Under the pieces are notes generated by a model. The model was given only the letters and a program-made list of their open reading frames with translations, ran no database searches and was not told the origin of the DNA. The position numbers were made by a program, and so were the translations under genes. Below are positions 1 through 4,871 of a stretch of DNA of 6,397 bases, piece by piece (the stretch's first letter is position 1; each line of letters begins with the position of its first letter). Origin of the DNA: JBBDSJ01 sp040905025 (GTDB taxonomy: Bacteria; Pseudomonadota; Gammaproteobacteria; Methylohalomonadales; Methylohalomonadaceae); assembly GCA_040905025.1 (NCBI GenBank), contig JBBDSJ010000072.1:1-6397 (forward strand). The letters run 5' to 3'.

Positions 1-3
1 TCA

Positions 4-2619
4 ATGAGTAAGCCATTAAGCACCAATGCCATTCGCCAGGCATTTCTGGACTATTTTCAGACCAGGGATCACACGCTGGTTGCTTCCAGCCCGCTGGTGC
101 CGGCCAATGATCCGACCTTGCTGTTTACCAATGCCGGCATGGTGCAGTTCAAGGAGCTTTATCTGGGGCTTGATGAACGCGCCTATACACGCGCCGTGAG
201 TTCGCAGCGTTGTATCCGTGCCGGTGGCAAACATAATGATCTGGAAAACGTTGGTTACACGGCACGGCATCACACGTTTTTTGAGATGCTTGGCAATTTC
301 AGTTTCGGTGATTACTTCAAACGCGAAGCGATTCAGTTTGCCTGGAGTTTTCTGACCGAAGCTCTGGAAATAGATCCGGAAAAACTCTGGATTACGGTAT
401 ATCAGGATGACGATGAAGCCGCCGACATCTGGCTGAAGGAGCTCAAGGTCAGCAGCGAGCGTTTCTCACGCTGCGATGAAAAGGACAACTTCTGGTCGAT
501 GGGTGATACCGGCCCGTGCGGCCCATGCAGTGAAATTTTTTATGACCATGGCGCGGACATCGCCGGCGGCCCGCCGGGCAGTCCGGATGCCGATGGTGAT
601 CGTTATATTGAAATCTGGAATCTGGTGTTTACCCAGTTCAATCGCGATATCGATGGCAACATGACGCCAATCCCGAAACCTTCGGTCGATACCGGCATGG
701 GGCTGGAGCGTATTGCCGCCGTCATGCAGGGCAAGCACAATAACTATGACATTGATCTGTTCCAGAAACTTATCCATGCCATTGATGCCCTCGGTGCTAC
801 AGAACCCAAAAACCTGACATCACGGCGTGTCATTGCCGATCATATTCGCTCGGTGGCATTCATGATTGCTGATGGCGTGATGCCATCGAATGAGAACCGT
901 GGCTATGTATTGCGGCGGATACTGCGCCGTGCTGTACGCCATGGCCATCAACTCGGTTTACGTGATCTGTTTTTCCACAAACTGGTTGCACCACTGGTCG
1001 CTGAAATGGGTGATGCGTATCCGGAGCTGGTGAGAGCACAGTCGCAGATTGAAACCAGCATCCGTCAGGAAGAACAACGCTTTGCCGAAACGCTGGAGCA
1101 GGGCCTGAAGCATTTTGAAGAAAGTGTTGCCGGCCTGAAAGATAAAACCATACCCGGCAGCACACTGTTTCGTTTATACGATACCTACGGCTTCCCGGTG
1201 GATCTGACCGCTGATATTGCCCGCGAGCGTGGCCTGCAGGTCGATATGGCCGGTTTTGATGCCGCCATGGCTGAACAGCGTCAGCGCGGTCGTGCGTCCA
1301 GTCACTTCAATGTTGATCTGTCCAATCTGCCGCAGATTGAAACGACGACGGAATTCACCGGTTATGATCTGGTCGAGCAGGGTGCCAGTGTGGTGGGACT
1401 GTTCCGAGAAGGCCGTTCGGTGAAAAATCTCGAAGCCGGTGAATTCGGTGGTGTGGTACTGGACATGACACCATTTTATGCCGAGTCCGGTGGTCAGGTC
1501 GGGGATCGCGGCAGCCTTGAAGCCGATCATGCCAGCTTTGTCGTGACCGATACGCGCAAACAGGGCAAGGCGCATATTCACCTCGGCGAGGTGCAGCAGG
1601 GCCGTTTGCAGATGGGCGATGAGATCACCGCCCGCGTCGATCCGTCCGCCCGCGCCGACACCATGCGCAATCATTCCGCCACGCATCTACTGCATGCCGC
1701 GCTGCGTAAAATTCTTGGCGAGCATGTTACGCAAAAAGGCTCGCTGGTCGCGCCGGATCGTTTGCGCTTTGATTATTCACATCCGAAACCACTGACCGAC
1801 GAAGAACTGCTGGAAATCGAAATGCTGGTCAACAGCGAAATCCTGAAAAACACCAACACTGAAATTGAAGTGATGCCACTCGATGATGCGCTGAAATCCG
1901 GTGCGATGTCGCTGTTCGGTGAAAAATACGGTGATGTAGTCCGGGTGCTGAAAATCGGCGGTGATTTTTCCGTTGAGCTTTGTGGTGGTACGCATGTCCA
2001 TCACAGTGGCGATATCGGTTTGTTCAAGATTATTTCGGAAACCGGCGTGGCTGCCGGTGTACGCCGCATTGAAGCCGTTACCGGCCGCGGCGCATTGCAC
2101 TGGGCAACACAGGTTGATCGATTGCTCGACAAGGTCGGTAGTCTGCTGCGCGCCGAGCCGGATCTGATCGAGGATCGGCTCAGCCAGTTGCTGGAGCGCA
2201 GCCGCAAGCTGGAAAAGGAACTTGAACAAATAAAATCGAAACTCGCCAGCAGTGCCGGCGATGATTTGCTTGCTGCGGCGGTTGATGTTGATGGCTGCAA
2301 GGTGCTGGCGCACATGCTCGAAGGCGTTGATCCGAAAACGTTGCGTGAAACCATGGATCAGCTAAAAAACAAGCTCGGCTCGGCGGCACTGGTGCTGGCC
2401 ACGGTACAAAACGGCAAGGTCAGTCTGGTTGCAGGTGTCACGAAAGATCATGAGGCAAAAGTGCATGCCGGTGAACTGGTCAATTTTGTCGCGGCGCAAG
2501 TCGGCGGCAAGGGTGGTGGCCGCGCCGATATGGCGCAGGCGGGCGGTAATGATCCGGCGAACCTGACGAGCGCACTGGATGCCGTGCCGGATTGGGTCAG
2601 GCAGCGCCTGGCCGGCTAA
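4..2619 (+). CDS. alaS: Alanyl-tRNA synthetase (AlaRS)
   Basis: Cytoplasmic class II aminoacyl-tRNA synthetase that charges tRNA-Ala with alanine using ATP and hydrolyses mischarged Ser- or Gly-tRNA-Ala. The 871 residues match the usual bacterial length of about 875. The N-terminal catalytic core begins with the family signature LLFTNAGMVQFK (about residues 40-51), and class II motif 3 is GMGLERI (231-237). The editing domain carries the zinc/active-site set HSATH (H557, H561) and CGGTH (C660, H664). A charged helical stretch at about 700-745 leads to the C-terminal C-Ala domain, which ends in the glycine-rich GGKGGGRADMAQAGG motif at about 834-848. The ATG at position 4 fits the normal family N-terminus (MSK...IRQAFLDYF). 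Only 3 bp precede it, so its ribosome binding site and promoter cannot be seen. The gene is complete, with no frameshift or missing catalytic residue. Identification is very secure. Confidence 0.98.
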   Translation: MSKPLSTNAIRQAFLDYFQTRDHTLVASSPLVPANDPTLLFTNAGMVQFKELYLGLDERAYTRAVSSQRCIRAGGKHNDLENVGYTARHHTFFEMLGNFSFGDYFKREAIQFAWSFLTEALEIDPEKLWITVYQDDDEAADIWLKELKVSSERFSRCDEKDNFWSMGDTGPCGPCSEIFYDHGADIAGGPPGSPDADGDRYIEIWNLVFTQFNRDIDGNMTPIPKPSVDTGMGLERIAAVMQGKHNNYDIDLFQKLIHAIDALGATEPKNLTSRRVIADHIRSVAFMIADGVMPSNENRGYVLRRILRRAVRHGHQLGLRDLFFHKLVAPLVAEMGDAYPELVRAQSQIETSIRQEEQRFAETLEQGLKHFEESVAGLKDKTIPGSTLFRLYDTYGFPVDLTADIARERGLQVDMAGFDAAMAEQRQRGRASSHFNVDLSNLPQIETTTEFTGYDLVEQGASVVGLFREGRSVKNLEAGEFGGVVLDMTPFYAESGGQVGDRGSLEADHASFVVTDTRKQGKAHIHLGEVQQGRLQMGDEITARVDPSARADTMRNHSATHLLHAALRKILGEHVTQKGSLVAPDRLRFDYSHPKPLTDEELLEIEMLVNSEILKNTNTEIEVMPLDDALKSGAMSLFGEKYGDVVRVLKIGGDFSVELCGGTHVHHSGDIGLFKIISETGVAAGVRRIEAVTGRGALHWATQVDRLLDKVGSLLRAEPDLIEDRLSQLLERSRKLEKELEQIKSKLASSAGDDLLAAAVDVDGCKVLAHMLEGVDPKTLRETMDQLKNKLGSAALVLATVQNGKVSLVAGVTKDHEAKVHAGELVNFVAAQVGGKGGGRADMAQAGGNDPANLTSALDAVPDWVRQRLAG

Positions 2620-2645
2620 TTCGGCCGTTAGCGCCGTATTTTCTG
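2613..2645 (+). terminator. Weak candidate terminator after alaS
   Basis: The alaS stop codon lies in a short inverted repeat: GCTAA (2615-2619) pairs with TTAGC (2628-2632) around an 8-nt loop, and more G-C pairs are possible outside it if one base bulges. A T-rich run, TATTTTCT (2638-2645), follows. The stem is short and interrupted, so termination may be partial and alaS and lysC could be partly co-transcribed. Confidence 0.25.
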
Positions 2646-2654
2646 CAAATTAAT

Positions 2655-2683
2655 TTTATACCGCTCATGTTTTCCGTTAATAT
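2655..2683 (+). promoter_or_regulatory. Candidate sigma70 promoter for lysC
   Basis: In the 130-bp alaS-lysC gap, TTTATA (2655-2660, 4 of 6 to TTGACA) and TAATAT (2678-2683, 4 of 6 to TATAAT) are separated by exactly 17 bp. The resulting transcript would have a leader of about 60 nt before the lysC ATG. This is a consensus match by eye only. The region is the most AT-rich part of the gap, which supports it slightly. Confidence 0.33.
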
Positions 2684-2749
2684 CTGCGCCTTTTCGCCGG
2701 TTGCGTCGGCCATTCGACTGCCGCCACAGCTGGACAATGTCTGGAAGCC

Positions 2750-3985
2750 ATGGCCCTAATCGTACAAAAATTCGGCGGCACCTCGGTCGGCAGTGTTGAA
2801 CGCATTAATGCGGTCGCCGATCGCGTGGCTGCGTGCCGCCAGGCCGGTGATGACGTGGTGGTCGTGGTCTCGGCGATGAGCGGTGAAACCGACCGTCTGC
2901 TGGGGCTGGCCAAACAGCTGGCCGGCAAGCCGGCCGCACGCGAACTCGACGTCCTGCTGTCGACCGGCGAGCAGGTGACGATTGCGCTGCTCAGTATCGC
3001 GCTGGAAGCGCGTGGCTGTCCGGCACGGTCCTACACCGGCGGTCAGGTCTGTATCCGCACTGACAGCGCTCATAACAAAGCGCGGATTCTGGAAATCAAC
3101 GGCGAGCGTGTGCGCGCTGATCTGGCGGCCGGCCGGGTGGTGGTGGTGGCCGGATTCCAGGGGGCTGACGACGGTGGCAATATCACCACGCTGGGCCGCG
3201 GCGGTTCGGATACCACGGCTGTCGCGCTGGCGGCAGCGTTAGAGGCCGATGAATGCCATATTTATACCGACGTGGACGGCGTTTATACCGCCGATCCGCG
3301 GGTGGCGCCGCATGCCCGGCGGCTGGAACGCATTACCTACGAGGAAATGCTGGAAATGGCGAGTCTGGGCTCGAAAGTTCTGCAAATCCGCTCGGTCGAA
3401 TTTGCCAGTAAATACAATGTCAAGTTGCGGGTGTTGTCGTCATTTAAGCAAGGGGCGGGTACACTGATTGCAGCAGAGGTAATTGATGATATGGAACAAG
3501 CGCTGATTTCCGGTATAGCCCATAATAAGGACGAAGCCAAGCTGACCATCGTGGGTGTCCCGGACAAACCGGGCATTGCCTCCAACATACTCGGACCGAT
3601 TGCGGCTGCGAATATTGAAGTTGACATGATCGTGCAGAATGTCGGTGCTGATAACACGACCGATTTCACGTTCACCGTGCATCGAAACGATTATGATAAG
3701 GCGCTGGAGATATTGAACGGCGTGGTCAAGAATCTGGGCGCTAAAAGCGTGTCCGGTGACAGTAAAATTGTAAAGATTTCGGTAGTCGGTGTCGGTATGC
3801 GATCCCACGCCGGGATTGCCAGTATGATGTTCAGTGCCCTGGCCGAAGAGGGTATCAACATCATGATGATTTCCACTTCCGAGATTAAGATTTCCGTCGT
3901 CGTGGCGGAGAAATATCTGGAATTGGGTGTCAGAACACTACACTCCGCGTTTGAACTGGATGCAGTCGATACTACCGGGGCGTGA
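2750..3985 (+). CDS. lysC: Aspartate kinase (aspartokinase), feedback-regulated
   Basis: Phosphorylates L-aspartate with ATP to 4-phospho-aspartate, the first step toward lysine (and diaminopimelate for the cell wall), methionine and threonine. The 411 residues match the monofunctional Pseudomonas-type enzyme. The amino-acid kinase domain (about 1-240) shows KFGGTSV (7-13), STGE (71-74), the TLGRGGSDTTA loop (147-157) and TDVDGVYTADPR (173-184). Two ACT-type regulatory segments follow, at about 265-330 (starting near VPDKPGIAS) and 345-405 (VGVGMRSHAGIAS). In this family they bind lysine and/or threonine for feedback inhibition. The ATG at 2750 gives the usual MALIVQKFGG start. Its ribosome site is poor: GGAAG at 2743-2747 lies only two bases from the ATG. 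A possible internal start at codon 248 is listed separately. The position between alaS and csrA is the order known in Pseudomonas and relatives. Confidence 0.97.
   Translation: MALIVQKFGGTSVGSVERINAVADRVAACRQAGDDVVVVVSAMSGETDRLLGLAKQLAGKPAARELDVLLSTGEQVTIALLSIALEARGCPARSYTGGQVCIRTDSAHNKARILEINGERVRADLAAGRVVVVAGFQGADDGGNITTLGRGGSDTTAVALAAALEADECHIYTDVDGVYTADPRVAPHARRLERITYEEMLEMASLGSKVLQIRSVEFASKYNVKLRVLSSFKQGAGTLIAAEVIDDMEQALISGIAHNKDEAKLTIVGVPDKPGIASNILGPIAAANIEVDMIVQNVGADNTTDFTFTVHRNDYDKALEILNGVVKNLGAKSVSGDSKIVKISVVGVGMRSHAGIASMMFSALAEEGINIMMISTSEIKISVVVAEKYLELGVRTLHSAFELDAVDTTGA
3475..3493 (+). promoter_or_regulatory. Possible internal ribosome site and start for an aspartokinase beta subunit
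   Basis: AGAGG (3475-3479) precedes an in-frame ATG at 3491-3493 (Met248 of LysC) by 11 nt. Translation from there would give a 164-residue protein holding both ACT segments and no kinase domain. Some aspartokinases, such as Bacillus subtilis AKII and the Corynebacterium enzyme, make just such a beta subunit of about 160-170 residues from an internal start. The spacing is slightly long and internal ATGs are common, so this is only suggestive. Confidence 0.35.
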
Positions 3986-4025
3986 AGTAATGTCGGTTCC
4001 GGGTAAACTGAGTCAGTGATGACCA

Positions 4026-4059
4026 GGACGCAGAACCATAAATGGAAGATACAGGAGAT
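4026..4059 (+). promoter_or_regulatory. csrA leader with GGA motifs, possible CsrA autoregulatory sites
   Basis: The 79-bp lysC-csrA gap contains three GGA triplets, the core of CsrA binding sites, at 4026-4028, 4044-4046 and 4054-4056. The last lies in ATACAGGAGAT (4049-4059), which resembles the CsrA SELEX consensus RUACARGGAUGU with one purine missing. It also contains the Shine-Dalgarno AGGAG (4053-4057), 7 nt before the start codon. CsrA bound here would block ribosome entry, as known for E. coli csrA. GGA also occurs in any good Shine-Dalgarno, so the match is not decisive. I could not find a convincing sigma70 promoter in this gap. Confidence 0.35.
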
Positions 4060-4064
4060 AGATA

Positions 4065-4274
4065 ATGCTGATTTTGACGCGTCGAGTTGGTGAATCGCTC
4101 ATGATCGGTGACGAAATCAATGTGACCGTGCTGGGAATTCGTGGCAATCAGGTTCGTATTGGTGTCAACGCCCCGAAAGATGTTGCGGTTCATCGTGAAG
4201 AAATTTACGAGCGTATCAAGCAGGAAACCGGCGGTGGCAGCACCACTGATTCCGGAGATGATTCCAACAGCTAG
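4065..4274 (+). CDS. csrA: Carbon storage regulator CsrA/RsmA
   Basis: Small homodimeric RNA-binding protein that recognises GGA-bearing hairpins in mRNA leaders. It represses or stabilises target mRNAs controlling carbon storage, biofilm, motility and virulence, and is itself sequestered by CsrB/RsmZ-type small RNAs. The 69 residues begin with the canonical MLILTRRVGESLMIGD; the RNA-contacting residues L4 and R44 (in VHREEIY) are present. The last 14 or so residues (GGGSTTDSGDDSNS) form a disordered, polar tail somewhat longer than that of the 61-residue E. coli protein. The start is fixed by family alignment and by AGGAG at 4053-4057 with 7-nt spacing. The location just before tRNA-Ser(GCU) and tRNA-Arg(ACG) matches the conserved gammaproteobacterial csrA locus. 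Identification is very secure. Confidence 0.98.
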   Translation: MLILTRRVGESLMIGDEINVTVLGIRGNQVRIGVNAPKDVAVHREEIYERIKQETGGGSTTDSGDDSNS

Positions 4275-4279
4275 TATTG

Positions 4280-4326
4280 CCGGGCTCAATGGTTATTGAG
4301 CTGCTGCTGACAACAGCAGTGCCCGG
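4280..4326 (+). other. Branched RNA fold in the csrA 3' region
   Basis: An outer stem CCGGGC (4280-4285) with GCCCGG (4321-4326) encloses two hairpins: TCAAT/ATTGA (4286-4290 with 4295-4299, loop GGTT) and CTGCTG/CAGCAG (4304-4309 with 4314-4319, loop ACAA). This would make a compact three-way junction just 5 nt after the csrA stop codon. It has no T tract and so is not a standard terminator by itself. It could protect the csrA mRNA 3' end or belong to a two-part termination region with the hairpin that follows. The function is unknown. Confidence 0.4.
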
Positions 4327-4341
4327 TCAGGAATGGAGTCT

Positions 4342-4373
4342 GTAATGGCGGGTAAACTACCCGCCATTACTTT
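4342..4373 (+). terminator. Probable intrinsic terminator of csrA
   Basis: A perfect 13-bp inverted repeat, GTAATGGCGGGTA (4342-4354) with TACCCGCCATTAC (4358-4370), has a 3-nt AAC loop and is followed by TTT and then ACCC. The stem is strong and sits where the csrA transcript should end, before the tRNA promoter region. The T tract is only three bases, so termination efficiency is uncertain. The opposite strand has no T tract after the stem. Confidence 0.6.
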
Positions 4374-4425
4374 ACCCACAGGCTCGAGGCGGTTATTCTA
4401 AGCGCCCCTGGTCGGAAGCAGAATC

Positions 4426-4452
4426 TTGTTCTTATTTTGATCGGATCATAAT
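4426..4452 (+). promoter_or_regulatory. Candidate promoter for the tRNA-Ser/tRNA-Arg unit
   Basis: CATAAT (4447-4452, 5 of 6 to TATAAT) lies 14 bp upstream of the mature tRNA-Ser 5' end. The best -35 candidate is TTGTTC (4426-4431), at a short 15-bp spacing and only 3 of 6 to consensus. An 11-bp palindrome, TGATCGGATCA (4438-4448), overlaps the -10 element. A stable-RNA promoter is expected in this gap, but the exact elements are uncertain. Confidence 0.35.
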
Positions 4453-4465
4453 GATGAATATATCA

Positions 4466-4558
4466 GGAGAAGTGGCCGAGTGGCTGAAGGCGCTCCCCTG
4501 CTAAGGGAGTATGGGGTTTATAGCCTCATCGAGGGTTCGAATCCCTCCTTCTCCGCCA
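4466..4558 (+). tRNA. tRNA-Ser (anticodon GCU)
   Basis: Decodes the serine codons AGC and AGU. The acceptor stem GGAGAAG (4466-4472) pairs with CTTCTCC (4548-4554), followed by discriminator G4555 and an encoded CCA (4556-4558). The anticodon stem CTCCC/GGGAG holds loop CTGCTAA with anticodon GCT at 4500-4502. The long variable arm (about 4510-4530, ATGGGG pairing with CCTCAT by one G-U) marks a class II tRNA, as expected for serine. The T arm is GAGGG-TTCGAAT-CCCTC (4531-4547). It is the counterpart of E. coli serV, which also follows csrA. Its 3' end runs straight into a long palindrome. Confidence 0.97.
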
Positions 4559-4598
4559 TCTTTGATTTGGGGTCGCAAGCGACCCCAAATCAAAGATG
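4557..4598. repeat. Perfect palindrome with 20-bp arms abutting the tRNA-Ser CCA end
   Basis: Bases 4557-4576 are the exact reverse complement of 4579-4598, separated only by AA. Typical arm content is TTTGATTTGGGGTCGC. The first two bases of the left arm are the last two of the tRNA CCA. The transcript would fold into a very stable hairpin with no T tract on either strand, so it is not a canonical terminator. It may be a 3'-processing or pause structure, or the end of an inserted repeat. The lack of any arm mismatch suggests a recent origin or selection on the stem. Confidence 0.85.
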
Positions 4599-4722
4599 CG
4601 GGTCGGGATTCTCGAACCCGGTATAGAGGGTTCGACAAAACGGCAGGACAGCCGTTTTGGACGCACGTAGTGCGCCCGCAGGGCGAGACTACAGGGACTG
4701 TAGTCGAGTCAGTCCCTCCTTC
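4599..4722 (+). repeat. tRNA-T-arm-mimicking, multi-hairpin repeat element
   Basis: GAGGGTTCGA at 4626-4635 duplicates the 5' half of the tRNA-Ser T arm (4531-4540), and TCCCTCCTTC at 4713-4722 duplicates its 3' half plus acceptor (4542-4551). The 77 bp between them are absent from the tRNA and carry a chain of perfect hairpins: CAAAACGGC/GCCGTTTTG (4636-4644 with 4651-4659), a CGCAC/GTGCG hairpin, an overlapping CGCCC/GGGCG hairpin, and GACTACAG/CTGTAGTC with a GGA loop (4687-4694 with 4698-4705). Just upstream, 4604-4620 reads on the minus strand like another T arm (CGGGTTCGAGAATCCCG). No protein is credible here. The whole looks like a palindromic repeat built on or inserted into a tRNA 3' fragment. 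Confidence 0.6.
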
Positions 4723-4728
4723 ATAAAA

Positions 4729-4757
4729 TTGAAAGAATTAATTGATTATTTTAAGTT
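4729..4757 (+). promoter_or_regulatory. Weak candidate promoter before tRNA-Arg
   Basis: TTGAAA (4729-4734, 5 of 6 to TTGACA) lies 17 bp from TAAGTT (4752-4757, 3 of 6 to TATAAT) in the AT-rich 44-bp stretch just before tRNA-Arg. It could let tRNA-Arg be expressed independently of tRNA-Ser across the repeat element. AT-rich DNA gives such matches easily. Confidence 0.2.
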
Positions 4758-4766
4758 ACGAAATAC

Positions 4767-4843
4767 GCGCTCGTAGCTCAGTTGGATAGAGTACCTGGCT
4801 ACGAACCAGGGGGTCGGAGGTTCGAATCCTTCCGAGCGCGCCA
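4767..4843 (+). tRNA. tRNA-Arg (anticodon ACG)
   Basis: Decodes CGN arginine codons (CGU, CGC and CGA) after A34 is deaminated to inosine by TadA. The acceptor stem GCGCTCG (4767-4773) pairs with CGAGCGC (4833-4839), followed by discriminator G4840 and encoded CCA (4841-4843), 77 nt in all. The anticodon stem CCTGG/CCAGG holds loop CTACGAA with ACG at 4801-4803. The T arm is GGAGG-TTCGAAT-CCTTC, with one G-U pair. It corresponds to argV/argQ-type genes after serV in E. coli, where several copies occur in tandem; only one is visible here before the acquired DNA begins. Its 3' end is the likely integration site of the neighbouring element. Confidence 0.97.
4819..4843. other. Probable attachment (att) site at the tRNA-Arg 3' end
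   Basis: The T-arm-to-CCA segment of tRNA-Arg lies 28 bp from the 3' end of a tyrosine recombinase gene that faces it. Such integrases commonly use tRNA 3' ends as attB and leave the tRNA intact by supplying an identical 3' segment. The exact core cannot be set, because the second att copy must be beyond the right edge of the window. Confidence 0.55.
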
Positions 4844-4871
4844 ATTATTTCAAGCAGTTACCTCGAAGTAA

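Noticed and set aside
1174..2313. Long minus-strand open frames opposite alaS (170 and 178 codons)
   Set aside because: They are shadows of a strongly conserved coding strand, with no ribosome sites and no recognisable domains.
3972..4289. Minus-strand open frame opposite csrA
   Set aside because: It covers csrA and its leader in reverse and has no protein family features.
4557..4598. The palindrome as a standard rho-independent terminator for tRNA-Ser
   Set aside because: There is no T tract on either strand after the stem, and tRNA-Arg lies downstream with a clear terminator after it.
4511..4726. Plus-strand open frame of 71 codons running from tRNA-Ser through the repeat
   Set aside because: It starts inside the mature tRNA and runs through the palindrome and hairpin chain. 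It has no ribosome site and is explained by RNA structure and repeat sequence.
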